This document shows positions 8,735 to 20,163 of a DNA stretch of 34,762 nucleotides, piece by piece. Position numbers and translations under genes: made by a program. The notes under the pieces are model-generated. The model worked only from the letters and a program-made list of their open reading frames with translations, ran no database searches and was not told the DNA's origin. Positions within the stretch are counted from its first letter, which is position 1. Each line of letters begins with the position of its first letter. The stretch comes from Saprolegnia diclina VS20 (Eukaryota > Oomycota > Saprolegniomycetes > Saprolegniales > Saprolegniaceae), in contig NW_008246082.1 of assembly GCF_000281045.1 (NCBI RefSeq), forward strand, positions 75,049 to 109,810. Reading direction: 5' to 3'.

Positions 8735-10248
8735 ATGGCGCAGGTCGGCGTCTTGGTGTGCTTGGACGTGCCGGTCGGCAGTGAGTTTGGCGTCGACTAC
8801 GAGGCCTTTCGCACCGCCGAGCGCTTCCAGGGCGTCAAGCTCCTTCCGACGGGGCTGCACTTTGTGTTTTACGCCTCCAGCGGCGACCAAGACGGGATCC
8901 GCCAAGGGTTCTTCATCCATGTGAACGCCGGCGACGTCACGCTGCGCAAGTGGTCGCACGAGACTGAAGAGCTCTTGCCACTCACGGACGCGCGCGACGC
9001 AGAGAACCTCACACGTGCGCGCGATACGACATCGACATGCCAGCTTATGATATACGACTAGGCGCCGTCCACGGCTTCCAGCTCGATGGCAACCTCGGCG
9101 CGTACCCGCAAAAGCACGCCAAGACATGGCGCCGCCTCTCCAAGTACATCTCGGCCAACGTGCTCCGCGTACGCTCCATCCTATATCAATACCAATGGTT
9201 GACGACGTTGTACTTAGCGCTGCGGCATCACGCTCGGCGCGACCATCATGCCAGGCGACCCGGACGTCATGTCGACCAACGAACCGTCGACGCTGACGCC
9301 GTACTTTCCCAACACGGCGCAAACCGCACGGTTCACGCCGCTCAAGAAGCCGGCGCTGTCGCGATCGGCCGCTGAAGTCACCCTGTTTCATGTCGACTCG
9401 AGGTGACGCTCTCTTCATCGCGAGGACAAGAGGCCTTATACGACTGCTAGTGAGCACCTCCACCACGTACTGGCCGAGCACTTTAGCAACGACTGGGTAT
9501 GTCATTCCATCTAGTTTCGTTATATTGTCTTATTGTCTTATTCCTAATAACCCAATTTTGTCATCGCGTAGAAAGAACTCCTCGGCGAGCTCCAGCTGTC
9601 GTTCGTGCTCTTCCTCCTCATCTCGTCGCTGGACGCCCTCACGCAGTGGAAGCAGGTGCCTCTCTATCTCGCTCCAAGTACTTGTAAACCTAGCCCGCAC
9701 ATAGATGGTCTGGCTGCTCTGCTCGAGCGAAGCTGCGGTCGAGTCGATGCCGGACCTCTTCATCGCGTTTCTCAAGCTCATGCACACCCACCTCGACCAA
9801 GTATGTGTCTAAGGTTATGACACCACGTCGTTAACGCTCCTCGTAGGTTGGCGCTGAATTTTTTCAAGACGAAGTCGCCCAAGAGAATTTTCTTCAAGCA
9901 TCACTCGCATCCCTTTTCGAGATCCTCCATGACGACAATCTCGACCCCAAGGTACGCCCGACTGAGGAGACGACGACGATGGTTCGTTTGGCGCGTAGCT
10001 GCTGACCGCGTCCCGGAAGCTCCAGAGCTTTCTGCAGCAAAAGTTCAACCTGCGCTTTGACGTGCTCGGGACCTTTGCGTTTGGCGATGACGAGTGCGCG
10101 CCGGCGTTTGTCTTGCCCGACGAGGTACACAGCGCTATCAATGCCACGTCGATCTGACTCGCTTGCGTAGCTGCCTGCGTATGTGTTTGGCGCCGATGTG
10201 CTCGACGATGACGCCAACGCCCGCGCAGCCGCCGCGCTCTTCCACTAA
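8735..10248 (+). CDS. AAR2: AAR2, U5 snRNP assembly factor, 9 exons, 368 aa
   Basis: Exons: 8735-9014, 9062-9168, 9218-9402, 9451-9496, 9572-9655, 9705-9800, 9847-9951, 9999-10124, 10171-10248. The N-terminal domain has LVCLDVPVGSEFGVDYEAF, then FQGVKLLPTGLHFVFYASS and GFFIHVNAGDVTLRKW, the AAR2 signature. It continues with NLGAYPQKHAKTWRRLSKYI. The C-terminal helical domain has ELLGELQLSFVLFLLISSLD, ALTQWKQ, LCSSEAAVESMPDLF, FFQDEVAQENFLQASL and FNLRFDVLGTFAFGDDECAP. The length is close to human AAR2 (about 384 aa). In yeast and human, Aar2 binds the U5 protein Prp8 in the cytoplasm and keeps it from Brr2 until U5 snRNP matures, so this is a general splicing factor. It converges with TIM44, 93 bp apart. 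All introns are 46-75 nt. Confidence 0.95.
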
Positions 10249-10341
10249 ACGTAAGAGTATTTCGAGTACAAAGTGTGTATAGGGGTGGGGGTGTCTCTAT
10301 CTGTATGTTGGTGGTCGCTGTCGTTGGATACTATGGCGTGT

Positions 10342-11791
10342 TTAAATGTACGGGACCGAGCCAATGACGCCAAACTCGACAATCTTCCACCGCAGCGCCA
10401 TCTCGTCTTCGTCGTACTCGCGGCGGAACGCAAACACGTAAAAGTTGGCCTTGATCTCGTCTTCGGCGCCTTCGATGATCTCGCCTTCGCGGTTCCGAAT
10501 GCAGTGGATCTGCTGCGCCATGAGCTGGAGGCCAATGACCGGCGCCTGCTTGTCCTCAGCCTGCACAAAGCACGTCGAGGGCATTCGGTTGGTGTCAGCA
10601 AGGGCGTACCGAGAGTGCGATGACCGTGACATCGCGAATCGCGAGCACGTTCGGGTCGACGACCAAGCCTATGCCACGATAGTAAACGGTCGAGGACGGG
10701 CAACGCGACGTACCGTCCGTCTTGCGCTCGCGGATCGCCATGTTGACAGTGCTGTACGCAGCTTCGCCCATCCACTTTTTCAGGTCGCGGCTGTTGCCCT
10801 TGAGGAACGCATCGAGCACGAACGGCACGACCGCCTCGGCCACGTTCTACCAACCGCATGAGGAGCTGGCATCGTGACACATGCAAGTCGCGTACGTCCT
10901 TCCACTCTTCGACGTTGAACGACGGGTCGGCGCGGCGGATCTCGCGGATCGCAATGCTTTCGGCCGTCTCGCCAAAGAGGCCATCGTAGATCGACGAGAG
11001 CCGGTAGACCCACCTGATGCATACCGTATAAGCAACTTGTAGAAGGATGACAGAGGGACGTACGGGTTCTGGCTCGTCTCCCAGTACTCGCGCACGTCTT
11101 CGGTGGCGTCCCCAATCTTGTCCTTGGCGACCTTGGCGCCCGACCCGACGGTCTGGCCGGCCTTGGTCTTGGCGGCGAGACGCGCGGCCTCGAGAAGGCC
11201 CTGGATGATCGGTGTTTCCTTGAGGCGCGCGCCGATACGGTCCCACGCGGTCTGCTCGCCCTTGACGAGCACCATGGCCGTCGGGCCACTGTACGGCGCA
11301 GCCTCCTCTTCGTCGTCGTCGGTCACGGGCTTGGTGACCTTCTTCTCCGAGAGCGACGACGTGAGCGTCTCTTCGACCGACTTCTTCTTGCCGGCGCCAA
11401 AGACCTCGAAGAAGGTTTCGACCAGCGTCTCCTTGGCGCCCGACGTGTCGCCAAGCACCTTGGACGTCGCCGAGTTGAGCGGGTCGAAAAACTTGGACTT
11501 GGCCTCCTTGACATACTCGCTCTTGCCGGCCTCGGCAGCCGCTTGCTCGCGCACCTCACGCATCGCGGCCTCAAAGGCCTCGCGCTTCTCCTTGGCCCGC
11601 TTCTCGAACTCGTCACGGGCTTCCTTGGACTTGTCTGCGGTTTCCTTGACGACCTCCTGCACCGCTTCGTTCTTCTCGAGCTTGGCGAGCTCTTCCTTGA
11701 CCTGCTCCGTGAACTTGGAGAAGAGGCTCATGGAGCGGGCCGGCGCATGGCGGCGAGCGGCCGCGGTCTTGAGCAGCGCGTGGCGAAGCAT
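10342..11791 (-). CDS. TIM44: TIM44, mitochondrial inner-membrane import motor subunit, 5 exons, 418 aa
   Basis: Exons (minus): 11791-11064, 11013-10896, 10846-10714, 10668-10610, 10560-10342. The N-terminus (MLRHALLKTAAARRHAPARS) is a basic amphipathic mitochondrial presequence, which is why I start here and not at earlier in-frame codons. A long charged helical region follows (FTEQVKEELAKLEKNEAVQE onward). The C-terminal Tim44/MBA1 domain begins near WVYRLSSIYDGLFGETAESI and continues through IREIRRADPSFNVEEWKD, VVPFVLDAFLKGNSRDLKKW, APVIGLQLMAQQIHCIRNRE and ANFYVFAFRREYDEDEMALR. Tim44 anchors mtHsp70 to the TIM23 channel on the matrix side. Introns are 50, 49, 45 and 49 nt; the 45-nt one has no in-frame stop. 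A CCAATCA box lies 68-74 bp upstream. Confidence 0.95.
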
Positions 11792-12406
11792 CGAGAAGTT
11801 GGCGACCACGAAAAATGAAATTGCAGTTTGCTCGACGGACAGCCTGGCCGCATTTTGGCCAATCACCGCGCGCGGCGCCTTGAGGCTATTCGCACGCAAC
11901 ATTGCCCCCAGGACCTCAGCCCACACATGCATGCTCCCCACGGCCAAGCCATCGGTGCCATTGCGAGTATACGCTGTCCGACGCTCGTAGTAGACTCTGA
12001 TCACCCGGCTAGTATAGAAGCAGGATGCTACTGGATGACCTGCCGAAACGGTGGCGACACCGGAGTCGGTCGACGTGTTGTTGCACGCATCATTTACCTT
12101 CTTGAAGATGCTGAGACAGCTCTTGATCGATTCGCCAGGCCCTTCTTGGGCTTTGTTGGACTACGGGCTCATACATGTAGGTCTGGCGTAGTGACCTCGG
12201 GTATTGTAGTCGTTCATGGTCGTCGACGGTTGGCATCGTCTAGCTGGCGGCGTGGCGGTCTTGACGCTATGACCAGCAGCATGGTTCGAGCGCGTCGGGC
12301 TGCATACCTCAGCCACTTGAAATACGACACTCTGTCTTCTTTCGTGTCCGAAGATGTCCCGTCTACTCGCCGGTTTCGCGGGGTGGAAACCGTTCGTGGC
12401 GCGGGA
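11792..12406. promoter_or_regulatory. Divergent promoter region of TIM44 and the pseudo-receiver gene
   Basis: This 615-bp region carries a CCAATCA box at 11859-11865. Open frames extend into it from both sides but lack protein-like composition. It probably holds both promoters and the 5' UTRs. Confidence 0.45.
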
Positions 12407-15400
12407 ATGCCCGTCGACATCTCGCGTGATGCCACGCTGCTCAAGCAACTCGGTCGGCGCGTCGAGTCGCTTCCCGACGTCGACAACTCGGGCGACACGG
12501 CAGTCGAGGTCTTTGCCGACCTCGCAGCGATAGGCGCGGTGCCGCCGTCGTCGGCCCAGTTTGAGCACGAGCTCGAGACGGAGCTGCCGATTCCGTTCCA
12601 TTTACAGGGCACGACCGACTTTGACGACGGCATTGGCTTGTCCAAGCGACGGCAGCTGCGCCGCGCGCCGCGCGTCGTGCAAGGTATCATGCGCTTTTGG
12701 CAAATCTTCCCCAAGCTCCACGTCATTGGCGACGAAGTCATCACCAAGACCGAGTACGCGGAAGCGATGCTGCTCGTCTTCAAGGTGCTTCGGCCACGCG
12801 ATTTTGACATTTACGAAGCGCTCGACCAAATCGGCAAGGACTGGACGAGCGACTCGAAGGGCAAAAATGCCATGGACGCCATCATGTTTATCGACGCGTT
12901 CTTCGAACTGGTACGTTGTTTTGTGGTTAGGGTCGTTCTGTAGAGTGAATGACAATAGTGTCGTCTGTGCGTAGGTGGACCTCTGGACGTGCGACGTAGA
13001 AGAAGCCACGTATGTGCAGTTTCTCCACTTGCTCTACGAGCGCATCACGGTACAATCGTCATACGCAAGCGATTCATCGATGGTTATGTAGATTCGAACA
13101 GTGGTCTTCTTTGACGGCAGCGTCTTGCGCGTGGCCGTCGCCGATGCCTCCAAGTCCGCCGCGCAGCTCATTGCCAGCGGCGTGCCATTGGCCGCCGTGA
13201 GTGCGTTCAACCACATAGCAAAGTTTGTGAAACCCAAGATCCAAACGATCGGAGACCTCGCAGAGGCCGATGTCGTCGACGTCGAGAAGCTTCGACAGCA
13301 GTACATTGAACACAACAACCTCTCGACCCAGCGCCTCGGCGCCGAGCTCTTTGAAGTACGCCCCATTGTCTGCCGTATATCACTTTTTTATTGCTTAGAT
13401 TCTGGAGCTCATCACGCGTGTCACGGCAGGCGACGTCAACAGTCTCGACTCGCTGCAAGGCTTGGTGGACGCGGACGCGGCAGCCATCGACTGCATCCGC
13501 GCGGTTTTCATTCGCGCCCAAGGCATCTCGACAACGCAGCAGACGCTCAAGCACAACATCATAGCCGAGCTCCACAAGTTTGGGGTCACCGACAGCATGC
13601 TCTCGGACAGCAACATGACGGAAAAATACCTCCAGCTGTTCGACCTCTTTTGCGTCAAGACAGGGGTACACCAATATTGTCGATACAAACGCTATGCAAC
13701 TCATAACATATCTTATAGGTGGAAATTCAAAAGACGGCGCGCTTGGAGCTGGAGCGCATTCGGCGTGAGCTCGACAAGCACGGCCTCGACGACGTTCCGC
13801 CGCATCAAGTCGAAGCCACGTACAATGAGGTGGCATATAATCGCATTCTGTGGGGCGAGCAACTAATTAACTACAGTACTACGCCGACGTGATCGAGACG
13901 AGTGGCGCCAAGACGGTGGAAAAGGCAAAAGCGTGGATTCAAAAAAGCACCGATGCGATTGTCGCACCGTTCATTCAAAAGGACGAGCCGTCATTCTCGC
14001 CCGTCGCAGACGCCAAGCCGTTCACTGCCGACGACACGGCCTTCCAAGTCCTTGTGACGCCTTTGGAAGAGTCACCCCCCAAACCACGGGACCCACCACG
14101 CGTCCCGACACCACCACGACCTACGACCCCGACAAAGCAAAGTACTCTTACGTCGCCCGTGATTGCCAAGCCCGTCACACCCCCACCGCGGGCAACGCCG
14201 TCGCCCCCCCGCCGAACAGTGACCCCTCCCGTAGTCCATATTGAACCGAGGACCCCCACCCCCGAGCCGGCAATCATCGAGGCGCCGAGCTTTGAGCTCG
14301 AGATCGAAACACCCCGACGACCAGTTTCGCCCGAGTCTGCGCCATTTCGAGGGCCTACACCCGTATCGCTTGCGCCAGAAGTAGTTGTGCCCGACGTCCG
14401 CGCGATCGAGGAGCTTGTGCCAGCGCCAAGCCTTGACGAGGTGTCGGCTGTCGTCACGGACGCCTTCATGGACGAGACGGTCGTTGAGGTCTCAGAAGCA
14501 CTGCCGAGCGAAGAGTACAAACGCACTGGCATCGCCATCGTCCGCGAGGAGCGCAAGCTGTTGAAAAACATCATCCAAGCAACCAAGAAAAAGATGCTGT
14601 TCGTTGCGCTCTCTACAATACTACTACGAAAACGTGCATTAGGGTGGCTGAGCCGCCCCACGTGGCCGAGGTTCTCGTGACGGGCAGCGCCACCGACGGC
14701 GTCAACGCGATCGGCCGGTACATTCACTTGCTCGGCCTCACGGACAGTGCGTCCTCACTACTTTCCCATATCCCACAATCATTTCCTATTTTCATCAGTG
14801 GTGCAAGCGCCGGGTGAGGCCGAGGCCATCGCTCTCCTCGCCTCAACGTCCTCCAAAAAGATTGATCTCGTGCGTCGTCCCCGCCAAGTATCAACTTGAT
14901 AGTTTTCTAACGATCTAGGTGTGCTACGTCGCGGGACGCAACATGGACGACGCGCTGGCCAAGCTCGCGCTCTACCGCACTGTCTATCGTCGACCGGTTA
15001 TCGTCGTTGGCGGCGACGAAGCCGATCCGGCGCTCACGCAGCGCATGTCGGAGGCCGTACGCGCTGACTTGGATTGCTCGTCGTTCGTATCACCGCGTAG
15101 TGCATGGCCCAAGGCGCCTTGTACTTTGCAGCGCTGCCCGTGGACTTTCGGGAGCTTCGAAGTCAGCTTCAGAGCTTCCTTGAAGCCGCCCCGCACAAGT
15201 ACCTCATCAAACAGCGAAAAACGTCCGTGGCCGTTCTCGCCAATACGACCAATGCGACAGCGCGACTCAAACCGACCAAGGGCAACCACACCTCCAAGCT
15301 CCAGCCGATCACAGAGAGCTCGTCGTCGCCAAAGAAGCGGTAGTCCACACGACCAAGTCCTCATTTCCCTTTAAATTCCTAGCACATGGCTGGCGGAAGA

Positions 15401-15593
15401 GCCCGTGCCAAGCACGACGGTCCTGCCCGCGCTGCCAGTACGCACCAAGGCCCCAGAGCTGCGCGATGCGGACAAGCCACTCGCGGCCCTCGTACCTCAC
15501 AAGCCCGTGGCGCTCATCGGAGGCGCGCCGTCGCCACGGTCACCCCGGCGCCCCTCCGAGCTCTCACCGCGTCGTCACTCGCACGATCCGTAG
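12407..15593 (+). CDS. Unknown 901-aa protein with degenerate C-terminal receiver-like domain, 11 exons
   Basis: Exons: 12407-12910, 12975-13049, 13092-13355, 13399-13665, 13719-13829, 13877-14598, 14643-14746, 14799-14869, 14919-15056, 15101-15339, 15383-15593. The N-terminal half (about 1-420) is helical, with VVQGIMRFWQIFPKLHVIGD and AIMFIDAFFELVDLWTCDVE; I cannot name this family. A Pro/Thr-rich disordered segment follows, about 450-600. Residues about 650-790 look like a CheY-type receiver fold: EVLVTGS, a helix ending in LGL, GEAEAIALLAS, KKIDLVCYVAGRNMDDALAK, RRPVIVVGGD, then GALYFAALPVDFRELRSQL. The phospho-acceptor Asp is replaced (DLVCY is followed by V) and the conserved Lys before Pro is Leu, so it cannot be phosphorylated normally. 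The last 110 residues are Ser/Pro/Lys-rich. The start at 12407 is the likeliest but is not proved. It converges with the ADCK1-like gene, 89 bp apart. Confidence 0.72.
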
Positions 15594-15682
15594 CCGTAAA
15601 GTTAGTACAACTCACTACTGTAGTAGCTCTTTTGAACTCGCTCCTTGTGCTGCTTGGGCGGCGACAGAGTTTACGGCACACA

Positions 15683-17648
15683 CTACCCCGTGGCCTTGTC
15701 GGGCCCGACGTCGATGCCGTAGTAGCGCTGGTAGAGCCCCATCGCAGTGTCAATGAGTCGCAGGCGCAGCTTCAAGTTGGCATACTCGTACTGAAACCTG
15801 CGTTTGTTGGTTCACAACTGCGTTTTTTTAGATGCACGCACCAGAGCGTCTCGCGCCATGTCATGGGGGCCACCGCGTCGCGTTGCGCGTGGTCCTGGAC
15901 GAGGCCTTTCATGGCGTACTTGCCAAAGACGTGGAAGCGTTGGCTACAATCACGCGACGTGAAGACGCTTCCTTCTTAACTTGTTTCGTACCGCGACGAG
16001 CCGCCGAGCTCCTTGTTGAGCGAACGCGTCAAGTTGGTCGAGCGCAGCACAAAGAGCATGTCGCGCGGCAGCGTCTCGAGAAACGCCGTCACCTAAGTAT
16101 CAAAATATCAACACGATATCCTTCATCGTCTATCATCCAAGGACGTACGTCGCCGCGCTCAAGCGCCTTGAGATCTTCGACGATCGCAGCGCGGTCGGCC
16201 GCCGAGATTTGACCCGCGAGTTTGTTGTTGCTGTGCATGCCGCGGTACGTAAAGATGAGCGGGAGCAGCTTGGCATACTGCTTGATGCCAAATTTGTCGC
16301 TGCACGCGTCGACGAGCGCTGCGTCACGCAGCAACAGTCCCTTCCACAGTTCGCAGAAGGTGATGCGAAAGGTCTCATCGAGCTGCCGGTAGAGGCCATG
16401 GTCGAGGAGGATGATTTGCGCCTGCACCAATAAGAGTTAGTACGAACACTCTAGTCGTTATACGACCTCATTCGGCAGCGTCGGGTGCGGGCGGACAAAG
16501 AGGTTGCCCGGGTGCGGGTCGCAGTGCACGAAGCCCGAGCAAAAGAGCATCTCGGCAAAGAGCGACGAGACGTGCTTGGCGACGACGAGCGGACGGAGGT
16601 GCATGCGCTCGATCGCGTCCGTGTCGGTGACTTTGGCCCCGCGCATAAACTCCATCGTCAGCACGCGCGTCGTGCTGTAGTTATCGAGCACCTAGCGAAA
16701 CTGTATCAGCTTCAACTATCAACTTGATACAAAGACAATATCTGTACCTTGGGAATGTACACAAACGGGTTGTTTTGAAACAAATGCGCAATCTTGCGGC
16801 TGTTTTGCTTCTCCGCGTCAAAGTTCAACTAGACCAAATGTCAACGCCTGAATATTGACGGAGAGATGTGGACCTCGGCATATAGCGCTGTTTCCATCTC
16901 GGGTACGAGCCACGACATGTCAATGTCCCACGTGTAGTTCATGGCGCGAATGGCTTGCGCGACGCTCCAGAGGTCCGAGCCCATCTGCACGGCGAGCGCC
17001 GGGTACTGCACCTTGACTGCGACCTCGACGCCGTCCTTGGTCACCGCGCGGTGCACCTGCGCGAGCGACGCCGCTGCGATCGGGTTTTCGTCAAATTCGA
17101 AAAACAGTTTATCGATCGGCGCGCCGAGCTCGGCGGCGACGGCCGCTTTGGCTTCCTACGCACACATCTCGCACCGTCGCCAGCACGATCGCCTACCGCG
17201 CCGGATACGGGCCGTGCTTGGTCTTGAAGCTGGCTCAACGTCGACGTGTACTCGGTGGGCAGGCCGTGGTTCATCGATGCAATTTGCTGGCCCATCTTGG
17301 TAAACACACCGCCGTTCGTCAAGCACAAGTGCAGCAGTCGCTCCGCCGTGCGCAAATTGAACGCTTGCAGCGCGCTCTTGTACGCGACCATGGCCGGGTC
17401 TTTGGCGTCAATGGACGACGGTGGGCCAAAGTCAGACTCGGTGGCGGTCGTCGCAGGCTTCTTGGGCACGTGAAGCTTGAAGTCGACAAACGTCGACGCG
17501 CCCGCGTAGGCGACGCGACCGGCGCGCGATGGCACATGGCTACATACGCGTTAGCTCCATACGGCCTCGAATTGTCCTACTCGGACGCGTAGTCGCCACC
17601 GACGAGGACGAGTCCGAGCGCGCCAAGGCGCCGGGCGGTGGTTTGCAT
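15683..17648 (-). CDS. ADCK1: ABC1/ADCK family atypical kinase, ADCK1-like, 9 exons, 525 aa
   Basis: Exons (minus): 17648-17581, 17539-17209, 17155-16874, 16828-16748, 16691-16467, 16421-16149, 16092-15992, 15943-15842, 15797-15683. Family signatures are intact: the KxGQ motif (FTKMGQQIASM, Lys about 104), the Ala-rich nucleotide loop (PIAAASLAQVHRA), the ATP-binding Lys (VAVKVQ, about 181), the catalytic segment GFVHCDPHPGN (Asp about 312) and the metal-binding ILLDHGLY (Asp about 336). HGLPTEYTSTLSQLQDQ, LYRQLDETFRITFCELW and the overall length place it with ADCK1 (human about 530 aa) rather than ADCK3/COQ8. The first 22 residues (MQTTARRLGALGLVLVGGD) suit a mitochondrial target signal or anchor. 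ADCK1-type proteins act in mitochondrial lipid and membrane homeostasis; the substrate is unclear. A CCAATCA box lies 69-75 bp upstream. Confidence 0.93.
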
Positions 17649-17961
17649 CTTTTCGAATCGGAATGAACTCAGTGGGCTTCCATACAAGACGCAAATCAAA
17701 GTGCAATCTGCGTTGGCCAATCAACGACGAGATATAAACTTAGAACAGCCAATGGCATCGATGCATGAGCGAGCTGAGCGAGCCAGACGCAGAAAGGACG
17801 ACGTCGAACGCCGTCCGACGGAAGCCGACCGTCCGCTCGGACGCTGTCCACTCGCGCCGTGCAGTGTCCTACTGTCCGAAGTGCGTCGATGTAAGGTGAC
17901 GGGATACGATGTTATCATGGGTTAAACGCAAGGTTCATGCACACGCAAAAGAAGATGACGT
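17649..17961. promoter_or_regulatory. Spacer between F-box 3' end and ADCK1-like promoter
   Basis: A 313-bp spacer with a CCAATCA box at 17717-17723 and a second CCAAT near 17752, both upstream of the minus-strand ADCK1-like gene. No gene-like open frame was seen. Confidence 0.45.
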
Positions 17962-19152
17962 CTACGGCATGGCAAGCGCTGCTGTCGCCGGCGCACGGTC
18001 CATGAAAACGCCCTTGGCACTCACTTTACTGAGGCAACAGTAATACTTGGGCAAATTTGCTTCGAGGTCCGCCGGGCCCGGCTGCTGCATCCATACGGGA
18101 ATGTCAAACGTCTGGGCTTGCTGGCGTCCGAGGAGGTTCACGCCAAAGTAGCCACCTTGCAGCACGACCCGATGGGGTAGCGCAAACACTTGGCTCTACG
18201 CACAATGTCCAGCTTCGTCTTTGTCAAAGCGTACCGTCATTTCGTTGCGGACGTCATAGGCGGGCGTCGTATAAAATGGCTCGGTGTCGGCCACGTCGGC
18301 AAAGAACGAAAAAGACACTTGGCGCGGACCGTACGTGGGTGCACCCGGGTGCCAAAATACGCGGTAGGGCACGACCTCGATCGATTGTACGACGCACGGT
18401 CCGCGCATGCGGTAGTAGATCGAGTCGGTCGCATGCGGATCGGTCGACGCCGCACTACGCATCCCATCTTAGTACACTCATAAAGGCAAAGTAGTACCTG
18501 CTCCAGTAGCACGAGTTGCCCGATGAGCAGCCGCACAGCATTTGAATCGTCTCGCCGAGCGACGAGTTGCGTCGCGTGAGGAGCCGAAACATGGTGAACG
18601 TTGGCAGTTCCTGCAAATTGTACGGCAGCAAGAGCTCTTCCGAGCGCTCGTAGCGCTGGATCTCGCGCAAGCACTTGGACGGCTTGAGCGTGTTGGCCGG
18701 GGCTTCGCTGTCCCGATCGGCCGACGAGTACTCTATACGAAATACGTCATGTCAGAAGCGCTATCCATGGCACACGTCGGCGTACTAATGACATCGAGAA
18801 TGAGCTCGGTCTGGCCAAACTTGGCAGTGGTCGCGAGCGACGCGAGGCATGCAAGGCGCTTCCACGGGTACTGCCGGCGGTTGAGGTGCGATGGCATCGG
18901 GCCATGGAGGCCCGCGACGTATTGGAACCACTTGGCCTTGTCAAAGGCGACGCTCAGCACGGCGTCGGCCTTCCAGCAGTTGAAGCCTTCGACTTGCGCT
19001 CGGAACTTGGAATGCGTCGCTTCGAGCCGGTGGGCCTCGACATGATTCAAGTAGAGAAGGACCTTGGCGAGGAGCTCGATGGGCAGCTCGACGAGCGCGC
19101 TCTCCTTGGCCGGCGGCGGCGGCGACGACAACGACGGGCGCCAGAAGAACAT
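17962..19152 (-). CDS. F-box protein, At4g00755-like, 4 exons, 351 aa
   Basis: Exons (minus): 19152-18786, 18732-18498, 18454-18235, 18195-17962; introns 53, 43 and 39 nt, the last being the shortest in the window. An F-box lies at about residues 20-60 (LVELPIELLAKVLLYLNHVE followed by a conserved Trp). The C-terminal part has SCYWSSAASTDPHATDSIYY, VVQSIEVVPYRVFWHPGAPT and YGPRQVSF, then FALPHRVVLQGGYFGVNLLG. These match the order seen in plant F-box proteins of the At4g00755 type: YWSS, then an E-I-x-V-x-P-F-x-A-like strand, then a G-G-x-x-x-V-x-L-L-G strand. F-box proteins link substrates to the SCF ubiquitin ligase through Skp1; the C-terminal beta domain probably binds the target. The ATG at 19152 is chosen as the first Met in this frame near the F-box. 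Confidence 0.83.
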
Positions 19153-19698
19153 CGGCGGGTGGCAGACGCGGAAATGAGCTCGGCCTTGGCTTCTTCGATC
19201 CGACAATCGAACAAAATTCGAGCGATCATCTTCAAGCAGCGTAACCGGATCCGGGCGCTTTCGAAAGTCTGGCTAATCGCACGCCATTTTCAACGGAAGC
19301 GACGCGCCCCTTGCCGCCCGCCAGCGCTAGACGCCCTCGCATACCGCCTTGCCGCCACTACCACTGCGTGCGCGCTGGATTACATGGTGGGAAGGAGCGA
19401 GCTCCCGTGCAGCCCTCGCATGGGCAAGCACCCGGCCGCCAAGTTGCGTCGCATTAAACAGTCGGCCAAGCTGATTCACGGAAAATGACCATTCTCTCTA
19501 GATGTGCTACTGCAGCGTGACGTGGCGGGGGCGGCGGCGCTCGCTTGCATGGTGCGTCGTCGAATGGGAGTGGCGAGGACGACTTCCGGTATCCTTCGAG
19601 CTTCCCAGCACGTCCTTTCGCCACGTGGAGCCGGCGACGACGACCGTTGCGCGGACCAATCGGCGTGCGCCGGAATAAAACCTGCGTTAAAGTTGAAG
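19153..19698. promoter_or_regulatory. Divergent promoter region of F-box and temptin-domain genes
   Basis: A 546-bp region. A CCAAT box (19656-19660) lies 39 bp before the temptin-domain ATG. A short plus-strand frame ending at 19488 (last residues MGKHPAAKLRRIKQSAKLIH plus two more) is basic and curious but has no family signature, so I do not call it a gene. Confidence 0.4.
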
Positions 19699-20163
19699 AT
19701 GGCAGCTCTGCGCACAGCGCTGCTTGTCGTAGCGCTCAGTCTCGCGACGACAAGTGCGTTCTCGACGTACCGGCTGCGCATCCCGAACGGCCTGAGCGTC
19801 AAGGGCTTTGGAGCTGTCGGGCACGTCAACAAGGTGGGCGGCGGCCAGCCAACGCAGTTTGGCATCGACTTTGAGCGGGGTGGCGGGCGCTGGAACGCGG
19901 CCATTTGCGCGCTCGACTCGGACGGCGACGGCGCCACGAACGGTGAAGAGCTCGGCGACCCGTGCTGCGAGTGGCGCGTCGGCCTCCCCGTGCGACCCAA
20001 CCCGACGTCGCCAGGCCATCCCGATACGTTTACGGCGGCGGAGCTCGCGGAGATGAAGTGTACACCGTCCTCGACCGAAGCACCAGCGCCACTGCCCGAG
20101 CAGCGCAGCGCAACGGCGTTTGCGCCATTGTCGACGGACGGGTCAGACGCCAAAGATCTCTAG
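19699..20163 (+). CDS. Secreted temptin-domain protein (154 aa)
   Basis: Residues 1-20 (MAALRTALLVVALSLATTSA) form a signal peptide, so the start is the ATG at 19699 and not earlier in-frame codons. The mature protein is a temptin Cys-Cys domain: FSTYRLRIPNGLSV, GHVNKVGGGQPTQFGIDF, WNAAICALDSDGDGATNG and EELGDPCCEW, followed by a PGHPDTFT stretch. The DSDGDG loop resembles a calcium-binding EF-hand-type loop. Temptin was first described as a secreted pheromone component of the mollusc Aplysia; oomycetes carry many secreted temptin-domain proteins of unknown role. The tail is Ser/Thr/Ala-rich and probably disordered. Single exon. Confidence 0.9.
   Translation: MAALRTALLVVALSLATTSAFSTYRLRIPNGLSVKGFGAVGHVNKVGGGQPTQFGIDFERGGGRWNAAICALDSDGDGATNGEELGDPCCEWRVGLPVRPNPTSPGHPDTFTAAELAEMKCTPSSTEAPAPLPEQRSATAFAPLSTDGSDAKDL

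Noticed and set aside
6651-10248. LarC and AAR2 as a bacterial-type operon because both are on the plus strand 199 bp apart
   Set aside because: Both have many spliceosomal introns and unrelated functions; close spacing is normal for this gene-dense genome.
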